A stretch of 55,415 bases of DNA, from contig NZ_JAKZGO010000024.1 in the NCBI RefSeq assembly GCF_022549785.1, positions 1 through 55,415 on the forward strand, read 5' to 3'. The notes under the pieces are model-generated. The model was not told the DNA's origin. It ran no database searches and saw only the letters and a list, made by a program, of their open reading frames with translations. The DNA is from Belliella alkalica (lineage in GTDB: Bacteria > Bacteroidota > Bacteroidia > Cytophagales > Cyclobacteriaceae). Every line of letters starts with the position of its first letter. Position 1 is the first letter of the stretch. Positions 8,189 to 16,185 of this stretch are shown here, piece by piece. The position numbers and the translations under genes are program-made.

Positions 8189-8859
8189 TGTACTATTTCT
8201 TTGTTTTTCTTTAGACCACTTAGGTATTTCACTTTCTTTTCTTCAAAGATAGTTTTTTCAATCTTTATTTCTTTTCTATTGTACTGAATGATTCCTTCGC
8301 GTTTGAGATCATTTAAGCAACCCGTGATATTTTGTCTACAATTCCTCAATATGTTTGACAACTCGTCATGGGTAAAAAAATTAGGCATTGCATAAAAGCC
8401 TTCAGAAGCTTTTCCAAAAATCAAGCAAAAATCAAAAAGAAGGTAAAACACACGCTCTTCCAGTTCCAAATCATAATTTCTTACTTTTTGTTGATGTATT
8501 CTTTTTAGCCTTTCATTGTAAAATTTCATTTGTATTTCAGGCAGAAATTCTTTTTGGATTGATGAAAGATGGCTTATTGGCAGAAAAAATATTTTTGAAT
8601 ACTTGAGGCCTTCTAGGTAGAAATTGTCTCTTGATTGATAATTTCCATTTTGCACCAGAAATATTTCTCCTTTTAAAACGAGGTCAGTGTTTATTTTTAG
8701 TCCTTTTTCATTGATTCCATAGATTTTTGCTATCCCTTCTTGTACGTATGCCAGACCTTCAATGATTTCTTTATCAGGGTTGAGATGAATGATATTGATT
8801 TCGTTTCCACATTCTTTAATGGAATCAACTATTAGATGTAATTTTAATTTCTCTGGCAT
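8182..8859 (-). CDS. Crp/Fnr family transcriptional regulator
   Basis: The product (225 residues from the ATG at 8859) has an N-terminal cyclic-nucleotide-like beta-roll and a C-terminal winged helix, seen in the FTHDELSNILRNCRQNITGC segment followed by LNDLKREGIIQYNRKEI, which fits the Crp recognition helix and wing. The frame is open to a TTG at 8892, but a -7 promoter box at 8902-8909 leaves almost no leader for that start, so I prefer 8859. The beta-roll lacks the glycine- and arginine-containing phosphate-binding cassette of true cAMP binders, so the ligand is unknown. It overlaps the downstream hydrolase gene by 7 nt. Confidence 0.82.
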   Translation of the reverse strand: MPEKLKLHLIVDSIKECGNEINIIHLNPDKEIIEGLAYVQEGIAKIYGINEKGLKINTDLVLKGEIFLVQNGNYQSRDNFYLEGLKYSKIFFLPISHLSSIQKEFLPEIQMKFYNERLKRIHQQKVRNYDLELEERVFYLLFDFCLIFGKASEGFYAMPNFFTHDELSNILRNCRQNITGCLNDLKREGIIQYNRKEIKIEKTIFEEKKVKYLSGLKKNKEIVQC

Positions 8860-8901
8860 ATACTTGTGGGAATTCCCGAAATTAAGATTCAAATATTACT
8901 T

Positions 8902-8909
8902 CAAAGTTA
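8902..8909 (-). promoter_or_regulatory. Putative -7 box for the crp-type gene
   Basis: On the minus strand the sequence is TAACTTTG, matching TAnnTTTG. It lies 42 nt before the ATG at 8859 and only 9 nt before the alternative TTG at 8892, which supports the ATG. A palindrome GGGAATTCCC sits in the predicted leader near 8867-8876. Confidence 0.45.
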
Positions 8910-8937
8910 CCCATATGTGATTTTATTGAATACAGAA

Positions 8938-8969
8938 AAAAAGACCTGCGAAATCTCACAGGTCTTTTT
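8938..8969 (-). terminator. Rho-independent terminator after the TonB-dependent receptor gene
   Basis: AAAAAGACCTG (8938-8948) pairs with CAGGTCTTTTT (8959-8969) across a 10-nt loop. It is 20 nt past the receptor stop codon and has T-runs on both strands. Confidence 0.88.
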
Positions 8970-8989
8970 GAAATAAAAAGCAGAAGAAT

Positions 8990-11900
8990 TTAGAATGTAT
9001 ATCTCAAGCCCAACTGAATTTGGTATGGTGCGTTTGCTTTTACCGTTTCGCCAAAAGTAGGATTGACTCTGTAAGCATACTGAGGTCTACCTTGAGCAGT
9101 AGCTATAGGATCCAAGCCTAGTGACTGTAGTAAGATTTGGTTACTACCTGGTACTGTGGAGGCACCACCCCAATCACTGTTCAGCAAATTTGTGAAATTG
9201 AATACCTCTGCAATGAATTCAACATTGCTTTTGCCAAGTCCAGGGATTACATTATTGTCAAGTCTATAAGTAAATCGGACATCGACGTTGTGCCAAAATG
9301 GATTGTATATTTCATTTCTCGGAGCGACTTCACCCAGATTGTCTATCAACAGTTCCCTGGCAATGTTATCAGGATTGCCCAACACGACGTCCATTCCGTC
9401 TGCTATCAATGTCTCGAATGGTGTTATGTTTGGCGTATTCCTGATGGTCTCAGGGTTGAAGATAAATGCTCTTTTATTTGCGTTGATTAATAGACCGGCA
9501 CCATCTCCCACGATATCTCCAAAAACCAAAGGAGACCAAGGAGTTCCAGACTGACCAACATATCTTGCTGAGATTGTCATGTTTTTAAATGTTGGTGAAG
9601 ATCCAAACAATACAATTTTATGTCTGAAATCTGTATTTGCACCACCACGATTTGCTACTAAGTCTCTTGGGTCGTCAAAGATTGCTGTAGTCACAGATGT
9701 TCTAGCAATACAACAGTTGTAAGAATTGTTGTCTTCTGTTCTGTTTATTGTAAATGATCCCGTGATAGAACCTCCTTTAGGGAAAACGTATCCTGATTCA
9801 AATATGATTCCTCTTTGCCAAATATCAGAATCACCATTCAATTCTAAGACTCTACCCAAATTTGGATTTGCATTTACCACTGAAGGATTAATAGGGTACA
9901 CTACTACTCCAGGAGATGTCAAATTTACATTTGTAATCTGGTTTGGATTTGCATAAACACCTCTGTTTCCTTCATTTTGAAGTCTAAATGCAAACTCATT
10001 TCTTAAATTCAAATCTTGGTATCTATAGTTATTTACAGTTCTAGCAAAATATGCATTAGCGCCGAAGTAAAACTCATTGGTAAGGAACCTTCTATAAGCT
10101 ATGTTTCCTTTCCAGGTATAGGGAGCTTCAAAATTTTCTCCAATCAAATTGATATATGGAGATCTTCCCTGACCACCTGCCGGTACGCCAGGTACAGAAG
10201 AAGGATCTTGAATGTAGCTAGGGTAATTAGGAGTAGGCACGTTGGCACCAGTAAGTAATAAATCCGTTAGCTGAGTTCCTGTTTGCAAAATATTGCTCAA
10301 TTGCGCCCAGTGAACAATGTTTGCAGAATATCCACCAAAACCCAATTTCAAGACATTTTTCTGATCTTCGTTGAAGTCATAAGTAAATGCCAATCTAGGT
10401 TGGAAATTATTGTAATCTTTGGCGACAACGTCAGTTCTTCTCCCCAGTTCAGCCTCTATCAAAGGATTATATTCTGGCGTAGTCATGAAAACAGTAGCAT
10501 CCCATCTAACTCCCAAAGAGCCACTAAACTTATTGGTGAAATTCAATTCTGCTTGCGCAAATGCAGAAAGATCCAATGCAGTTTGTTGTAGTTTTGGTGT
10601 ATATCTACCATCAGGATTGTTTGGCACTAATCTGCTGTATTGAAAGGGAGTCCTTGCTTCCAAGTCATCTAAACTTCCAAATTGGAATAATCCACCCTGT
10701 TCGTTGGTATTAAGAGTATTGGTAAATGTGATTAGATTATCTGTACCAAATGTCCAGAATACTTTTCCTGTTTGTAAATAAGTAGTGTTTACCAACTGAA
10801 TTTGTTTTTCTCCTTGTTCTTCAGGAGCAATTCTGTTTCCTCCAAATTGAAATTGTCTAAAGAGCCTAGTACCATCTTCTTGAAATGACTCAATGCCTAC
10901 AAAACCTCTAGGAGCAAACGATCTAGCGACAAAATTCCTTTGAGCTCTCAAGTACTGAACCTTCAGTTCATTCGTAAGCTTTGGAGAAAAAGTAGAACGA
11001 AGTGCCAATTGGCTATTCAGTCCAAATATTTCAAGGTCTCCTCTCGAATCAGCGAGTGCAGTTTGATCACCACCAACGACGAATTCATTTCCTCCCCAGA
11101 AAATATTGTTTCTGAAAGTCAACTTGTGGATTTTGTTTATTTGCCAATCAAGCTTTGCAAAGATGGTCCTGTTTGTAGGTTTTCTGTTGAATAAGCCTGT
11201 TTGTTGTCTATTTGGATCAAGGCCATATTGCTCTTCAAGAATGTTTATGAATCTATCAAGGTTTTGCTGAGTGATTTGTTCCAGCCTCTCAGTTTGTGCA
11301 TCTCTGACATCAATAATTGCAAATGGTTCACTTCTGTCTTCAAAGTCAAGGGCAGTAAAGAAGTGTAGTTTATCTTTGATGATTGGCCCACCTAGCGAAA
11401 ATCCATATTGATTGATATTAAAATCATTGATAGGTCTTCCAATATAGTCTTCACTAGCCGTAAGAGCTTGATTTCTATTGTAGAAAAATGCTGAGCCAGA
11501 TAGTTCATTAGTACCTGACTTTGTGACCACATTAATAGCACCGCCACCTTGTCGTCCTTCTCTCACACTATATTCATTTGTGGTGATTTCATATTCGCGA
11601 ATAGCTTCCATAGAAACTGTATATTGGGAGATCAAACCACCATTCATCATAAACCTTTGGTTTCCGCCATCAAGTGTAATTGAAGTAGAACTTTCTCTCG
11701 TTCCTCCTATAGACAGAGAACCCCCAGGAGCCGTAGTTGGAGCTAAGTTTGCCAAGTCTTGAAAACTTCGTCCACTAGTAGGTAAGTTTTTTATTTCATT
11801 TAGTCCAAATCTAGTTGCACCGCCTATTGGGGATACTCTGTTTGGGGCATAATCTGCAGCAGTTACTGTGATTGTTTCCAGTTGACTGTCACCATCCCTA

Positions 11901-12235
11901 AGATCAAAATCAACTTTGACTTGATCTCCTAAATTAAGCATATAGCCTTGCTTGACTACATTTCCTTCACCTACAAATGAAGCCCCAATTGTGTAAGGTC
12001 CGCCAAGTGGTATTTGATTGATCTGAAATCTTCCTTCAAGGTTTGTTACTGCTCCTGTAGTGAAGCCAGTGGATTCGTTTTTTACGATTACATTAGCTCC
12101 AGGCAATGTTTCGCCCGATGCATTTTTTACGCTTCCGTAAATAGATGCAGAGGCATTTTGAGCTACAGCATGATTGAGTTTTCCTGATGAAATGATCAGA
12201 AAACTAATCAAAGTCAAGAGTAATAATTTTTTCAT
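8990..12235 (-). CDS. TonB-dependent receptor, Oar-like, with carboxypeptidase-regulatory-like domain
   Basis: The 1081-residue protein has a signal peptide (about residues 1-26, cut after AVAQ), a carboxypeptidase-regulatory-like Ig-type domain (about 30-115; GSVKNASGETLPGANV and TNLEGRF), a plug domain with RSFQDLANLAP and the GGGAINVVTKSGTN segment, and a long outer-membrane barrel that ends in QLGLRYTF with the terminal Phe needed for barrel assembly. It lacks the SusC-type signature and no SusD partner is adjacent, so it belongs with Oar-like receptors. Substrate is unknown. It is divergent from a tetR-exporter operon, and a 15-bp palindrome lies upstream of its start. It ends at a strong terminator, so it is probably monocistronic. 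Confidence 0.93.
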   Translation of the reverse strand: MKKLLLLTLISFLIISSGKLNHAVAQNASASIYGSVKNASGETLPGANVIVKNESTGFTTGAVTNLEGRFQINQIPLGGPYTIGASFVGEGNVVKQGYMLNLGDQVKVDFDLRDGDSQLETITVTAADYAPNRVSPIGGATRFGLNEIKNLPTSGRSFQDLANLAPTTAPGGSLSIGGTRESSTSITLDGGNQRFMMNGGLISQYTVSMEAIREYEITTNEYSVREGRQGGGAINVVTKSGTNELSGSAFFYNRNQALTASEDYIGRPINDFNINQYGFSLGGPIIKDKLHFFTALDFEDRSEPFAIIDVRDAQTERLEQITQQNLDRFINILEEQYGLDPNRQQTGLFNRKPTNRTIFAKLDWQINKIHKLTFRNNIFWGGNEFVVGGDQTALADSRGDLEIFGLNSQLALRSTFSPKLTNELKVQYLRAQRNFVARSFAPRGFVGIESFQEDGTRLFRQFQFGGNRIAPEEQGEKQIQLVNTTYLQTGKVFWTFGTDNLITFTNTLNTNEQGGLFQFGSLDDLEARTPFQYSRLVPNNPDGRYTPKLQQTALDLSAFAQAELNFTNKFSGSLGVRWDATVFMTTPEYNPLIEAELGRRTDVVAKDYNNFQPRLAFTYDFNEDQKNVLKLGFGGYSANIVHWAQLSNILQTGTQLTDLLLTGANVPTPNYPSYIQDPSSVPGVPAGGQGRSPYINLIGENFEAPYTWKGNIAYRRFLTNEFYFGANAYFARTVNNYRYQDLNLRNEFAFRLQNEGNRGVYANPNQITNVNLTSPGVVVYPINPSVVNANPNLGRVLELNGDSDIWQRGIIFESGYVFPKGGSITGSFTINRTEDNNSYNCCIARTSVTTAIFDDPRDLVANRGGANTDFRHKIVLFGSSPTFKNMTISARYVGQSGTPWSPLVFGDIVGDGAGLLINANKRAFIFNPETIRNTPNITPFETLIADGMDVVLGNPDNIARELLIDNLGEVAPRNEIYNPFWHNVDVRFTYRLDNNVIPGLGKSNVEFIAEVFNFTNLLNSDWGGASTVPGSNQILLQSLGLDPIATAQGRPQYAYRVNPTFGETVKANAPYQIQLGLRYTF

Positions 12236-12293
12236 TTTTGGGGTAGTTAAGTTTTTAGATGTATAAAATTAAGCAGCCCCATCGCTCTTGAAT

Positions 12294-12308
12294 TGTCGTA
12301 ATACGACA
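12294..12308. promoter_or_regulatory. 15-bp palindromic operator candidate (TetR site?)
   Basis: TGTCGTAATACGACA is a perfect dyad with a single central base, 59 nt upstream of the receptor start and 139 nt upstream of the tetR start. Its length and symmetry suit a TetR-family dimer, and it is more GC-rich than its surroundings. The adjacent TetR protein is the obvious candidate ligand, which is inference. Confidence 0.55.
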
Positions 12309-12446
12309 TTTCGGTATTGTTAATCTAATCTTAACTTTAAAGAAATTTTTATTTCACATTTTTTTGTGAGTAACACAAACAAAAAAGCTATTTTTATAAA
12401 CTATTTATATCCGGTCTTCGTTGTAGTGTTGTTTTTAAATTGAAAT

Positions 12447-13127
12447 ATGGAGAAACTACTAAAAAACATGAGGGTTGATGTGAATTCCGATATTTACATC
12501 AAAGACCCTTTTAGCTCTGATCTCGGTAAAGAAATCGTAACTCAAAGTTTGGAATTGATACCCGAGTTAGGATTAGAACATTTTACTTTTAAAAAGCTTT
12601 CTATTCGAGTAGGTTGTACAGAGTCAGCAATTTATCGGTATTTTGAAAACAAACACAAATTAATGCTATTTTTGACTTTATGGTATTGGGGTTATTTAGA
12701 ACAAAATCTAGTTCTGTGTACCATGAACATTAAGGATCCAAAAGAGAGGTTGTCGATAGCTATCAAGATTTTGGTGAAGGGTCCAATTTATATAGTGAAT
12801 GACTATATTGATCCAGTTTCACTAAAGCGAGTTTTGGTAGATGAATCCACCAAAGCATATTTGACCAAGGAGGTGGATGATGATTATAAAAATGGTTTTT
12901 TCAATCTTTATAATAGATTAGGAGAAAGAATAGCCTCTATCATTTTAGAAATAAACCCAAAATATGAATTTCCAAAAACGCTTGTTTCCACAGTGATGGA
13001 ATCAAGTTTATTGCAATCTTACTATTCAAAACACATTCCAAGTCTCACTGATATTCACCCAATGGACAACAAGAGAGTGGACTTTTTCCAAAAGTTAGTC
13101 TTTAAAGCAATAGAAAATGAAAATTGA
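12447..13127 (+). CDS. TetR family transcriptional regulator
   Basis: The 226-residue protein carries a TetR-type DNA-binding domain at about residues 28-75: FTFKKLSIRVGCTESAIYRY followed by FENKHKL, which is the recognition-helix and hinge pattern of the family. The C-terminal ligand domain is divergent, as usual. A 20-residue N-terminal extension precedes the first helix. The gene overlaps the ABC transporter gene by 11 bp and starts the four-gene exporter operon, so it probably controls it, acting as a local repressor that responds to an exported compound. The palindrome at 12294-12308 upstream is the best operator candidate. Confidence 0.88.
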   Translation: MEKLLKNMRVDVNSDIYIKDPFSSDLGKEIVTQSLELIPELGLEHFTFKKLSIRVGCTESAIYRYFENKHKLMLFLTLWYWGYLEQNLVLCTMNIKDPKERLSIAIKILVKGPIYIVNDYIDPVSLKRVLVDESTKAYLTKEVDDDYKNGFFNLYNRLGERIASIILEINPKYEFPKTLVSTVMESSLLQSYYSKHIPSLTDIHPMDNKRVDFFQKLVFKAIENEN

Positions 13128-14817
13128 TGTAGCCTTAACACCCTTAAAGAGGTTTGTTAGATTTCTCAATGAAGAGAAAAAAGAAGTGTATGCCATATAT
13201 TTTTATGCTATTCTAAATGGAATTGTTTCCTTGAGTTTGCCATTAGGAATTCAGGCTATATTGAATTTTATCCTTGGTGGTAGAATCAGTACATCTTGGA
13301 TACTTTTGGTGATAGTTGTGGGAGCAGGGATCTCGTTTGGAGGTTTTTTGCAGATCAGTCAGTTATTTCTTACGGAGAAGCTTCAGCAAAGAGTGTTTAC
13401 AAAAGCAGGCTTTGGCTTTGCTTATCGACTTCCAAGATTGAAACTGGACAATCTTCATGACAAACATGCGCCTGATCTTGTAAATAGGTTCTTTGATGCA
13501 GTAAATCTTCAGAAAGGAATGGCCAAAATTCTAATTGATTTTTCAGCTGCTTCTATCCAAGTATTTTTTGGATTACTACTTTTGGCAATGTACCATCCGT
13601 TTTTTATAATTTTTGGGTTTGTACTAATTTTGTTGTTGATTTTGATATTTTACTTTACCAGTCCTGCGGGTATGGAAACATCCCTTAAAGAATCAACTTC
13701 AAAATATAAGGTAGCATACTGGCTTGAAGAAATTGGAAGGACAATGGCTACATTCAAGTTGGCTGGAAACTCAAACCTTCCATTTATGAGGGTTGATAAG
13801 TTGTTGCAAACATATGTCGAGTACAGAAACAAGCATTTCGCCGTTTTGATCTTTCAATATAAGATTCTAATTGCATTCAAAGTGCTGATAGTTTGTTCTT
13901 TGCTTGTAGCAGGTAGCCTTTTGCTAATCAATAATGAAATAAGTATTGGACAATTCGTAGCAGCTGAAATTATAATTGTATTAGTTGTAAATTCAGTAGA
14001 AAAATTGATTTTGACATTGGAAACTGTCTATGATACACTGACAGCAACCGAAAAATTGGGTCAGATCTTAGACTTACCTGTTGAGAAAATCGAAGGTACT
14101 GACAAATCACTTACTTCTGAATTCCAAGGTCTCGAATTTAAAGTGAGAAATGTTTCTTATCAATCTAGAGATGGGCAATTCAAGATTTTAGATGATGTTT
14201 CTTTAGAATTGAAAACTGGTGAGAAAGTAATCCTGACTGGATCAAGTGGGAGTGGCAAGAGTACAATTATGTATTTGTTAGCTGGCTTATATTCGGAATA
14301 TTCAGGAAAGATACTTGTCAATGGCTTGCCTATTGAAACTATGAACCTAGATAAATTCAGAAGTTTTATTGGTGATAGTTTGACACACCAGTCTATTTTC
14401 CATGGCACTATTTATGAGAATATTACTTTGGGCAAGGAAGTCGATGACAAGCAAATTAGGGACGTGATAGATTTGGTAGGTCTCAAAGATTACATTTACG
14501 CTTTGCAAGAAGACTGGCATACTGGCTTGATGCCAGAAGGTAAAGGTCTTAGCAAAAAAATAATAAGTAAAATCATCATGGCAAGATGCTTGGCTGGAAC
14601 GCCGAAAGCCTTGATTTTAGAAGATTTGTTTAGCTATTTTGATAATGACATCAAGGATAAGGTAGGTGATTACATAATGAAAGGACCTTGGACTACAGTG
14701 ATGGTATCTGACGATCCGGAAATATTGAAAAAGTCACCTCGAATCATAGAGCTCAAAGACGGAAAAATTTCATTTGATGGTCCAAGTGATGCATATTTTG
14801 AATATAAAAACCTTTAA
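13117..14817 (+). CDS. ABC transporter permease-ATPase with degenerate nucleotide-binding motifs
   Basis: The 566-residue protein has a six-helix ABC exporter membrane domain (about residues 20-310) fused to an ATPase domain. Walker A is intact (TGSSGSGKST, about 374-383). Other motifs are altered. The Q-loop Gln position, judged from FHGTIYENI, appears to be Thr. The signature is GKGLSKKI instead of LSGGQ. Walker B ends ILED rather than a D-E pair. The H-loop region reads VMVSDDPE with no His. The D-loop is SYFD. Partners downstream are an HlyD-type adaptor and a TolC-type channel, so it should energise a tripartite exporter of the type I secretion or drug-efflux kind. Whether the changes are a family trait needs an alignment. 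Confidence 0.88.
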   Translation: MKIDVALTPLKRFVRFLNEEKKEVYAIYFYAILNGIVSLSLPLGIQAILNFILGGRISTSWILLVIVVGAGISFGGFLQISQLFLTEKLQQRVFTKAGFGFAYRLPRLKLDNLHDKHAPDLVNRFFDAVNLQKGMAKILIDFSAASIQVFFGLLLLAMYHPFFIIFGFVLILLLILIFYFTSPAGMETSLKESTSKYKVAYWLEEIGRTMATFKLAGNSNLPFMRVDKLLQTYVEYRNKHFAVLIFQYKILIAFKVLIVCSLLVAGSLLLINNEISIGQFVAAEIIIVLVVNSVEKLILTLETVYDTLTATEKLGQILDLPVEKIEGTDKSLTSEFQGLEFKVRNVSYQSRDGQFKILDDVSLELKTGEKVILTGSSGSGKSTIMYLLAGLYSEYSGKILVNGLPIETMNLDKFRSFIGDSLTHQSIFHGTIYENITLGKEVDDKQIRDVIDLVGLKDYIYALQEDWHTGLMPEGKGLSKKIISKIIMARCLAGTPKALILEDLFSYFDNDIKDKVGDYIMKGPWTTVMVSDDPEILKKSPRIIELKDGKISFDGPSDAYFEYKNL

Positions 14818-14829
14818 TCTTTAGGAGTA

Positions 14830-16179
14830 ATGTTAAACATTTCTAAAAACAATGCAGAAAAAGGGATTTCTTTTGATGGATTCAAGAGTTTCTCTATGAC
14901 TAAACCTACTGATCAGAGCAAGAAAAGGATAAGAATACTTTTATGGTTTTTGTTGGGCATGATTTTATTTCTTTTCTTGCCATGGACTCAGAATGTAAGA
15001 TCAAATGGGTATGTCACCGCTCTCAGGCCTGATCATAGACCTCAGACAGTTCATTCTATCATTGCTGGTAGAATTGAAAAATGGTATGTTTCTGAGGGCG
15101 ATTATGTAAGCCGTGGCGATACAATTTTATTGATTTCAGAGACAAAGGACGAGTATTTTGATCCTCAACTTCTTGAAAGGACACAACTTCAAGTTACAGC
15201 AAAGAATCTTTCTGCTAAATCTTATGAGCAAAAGGTAATAGCACAGGAGGTTCAGGTAGAAGCATTGCGTGCCAACAATGCATTAAGAAAAGAGCAAGCG
15301 GTCAATAGACTCAGGATGGCTGAATTGAAAGTTCAATCTGATAGTATTCGATTTGAGCAGTCGAAAGTTAACTTTCAAGTAGGGCAAGAGCAACTAGAAC
15401 GAGCTGAGAAGCTACTCAATGATGGACTTAGGTCATTGACTGACTTTGAAACAAGAAAGTTGAGGTTTCAAGAAGTGAAAGCTGGTTTGATTTCAGCAGA
15501 AAATAGTCTTTTGAGCTCTCAAAATGAATTGATTGCAGCACAAATCGAACTTAACGCCATTGACAATGATTTCAGAGATAGAATGGCAAAAGCAGAGTCT
15601 GATAAGTATTCTGCTTTATCAGCACAATACGAGGCAGAAGCTACCGCTACCAAATTGGAAAATCAATATACCAACTATGAATTCAGGACTGGATATAGGC
15701 ATATATTGGCTCCTCAGGATGGTTACATTACCCAAGCTATACAAGTAGGTATTGGCGAGACTATAAAAGAAGGAGCAGAGATAATAAGTATCCTTCCAGC
15801 AGATGCGCAACTTGCTGTTGAGATGTTTGTAGAGCCTGTCGATTTGCCTCTACTAAGACCAGGTAACAAGGTTAGGTTTATTTTCGATGGTTGGCCGGCA
15901 ATTGTATTTTCTGGTTGGCCACAATTTTCTAACGGTACATTTGGCGGAAAAGTAAAAGCAATCGATAACTTCACCGGACCAAACAATAAGTATAGAGTAC
16001 TTGTCGTCGAAGATCCTGAGGAAGATCCTTGGCCATATGCTTTGAAAATTGGGTCTGGAGCAGATGGTATAGCGCTTTTGAATGATGTCCCTATTTGGTA
16101 TGAAATCTGGCGTCAACTAAACGGATTCCCAGCAGATTATTATACAAGAAAAGAAAAACTAGCCAACAAGAAAAAGTAA
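14830..16179 (+). CDS. HlyD family periplasmic adaptor (membrane fusion protein)
   Basis: The 449-residue protein has a short cytoplasmic N-terminus, one membrane helix (about residues 36-52), a first lipoyl half-motif (AGRIEKWYVSEGDYVSRGDT, about 80-100), a long alpha-helical coiled-coil hairpin rich in Gln, Glu and Ala (about 115-285), the second lipoyl half (LAPQDGYITQAIQVGIGETI) and a beta-barrel domain with VEPVDLPLLRPGNKVRF. This order is typical of HlyD-type adaptors that link an ABC exporter to TolC. It follows the ABC gene by 12 nt and is followed immediately by the tolC-like gene, so the three form one machine. Confidence 0.93.
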   Translation: MLNISKNNAEKGISFDGFKSFSMTKPTDQSKKRIRILLWFLLGMILFLFLPWTQNVRSNGYVTALRPDHRPQTVHSIIAGRIEKWYVSEGDYVSRGDTILLISETKDEYFDPQLLERTQLQVTAKNLSAKSYEQKVIAQEVQVEALRANNALRKEQAVNRLRMAELKVQSDSIRFEQSKVNFQVGQEQLERAEKLLNDGLRSLTDFETRKLRFQEVKAGLISAENSLLSSQNELIAAQIELNAIDNDFRDRMAKAESDKYSALSAQYEAEATATKLENQYTNYEFRTGYRHILAPQDGYITQAIQVGIGETIKEGAEIISILPADAQLAVEMFVEPVDLPLLRPGNKVRFIFDGWPAIVFSGWPQFSNGTFGGKVKAIDNFTGPNNKYRVLVVEDPEEDPWPYALKIGSGADGIALLNDVPIWYEIWRQLNGFPADYYTRKEKLANKKK

Positions 16180-16185
16180 TTGACA

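Noticed and set aside
9137-11762. Several open frames of 70-120 codons on the plus strand inside the TonB-dependent receptor gene
   Set aside because: They are antisense shadows with unlikely composition; the minus-strand frame has a clear signal peptide, domains and barrel end.
12360-12446. A possible -33/-7 promoter for tetR
   Set aside because: No octamer fits TAnnTTTG at a sensible distance; the AT-rich sequence gives only partial matches.
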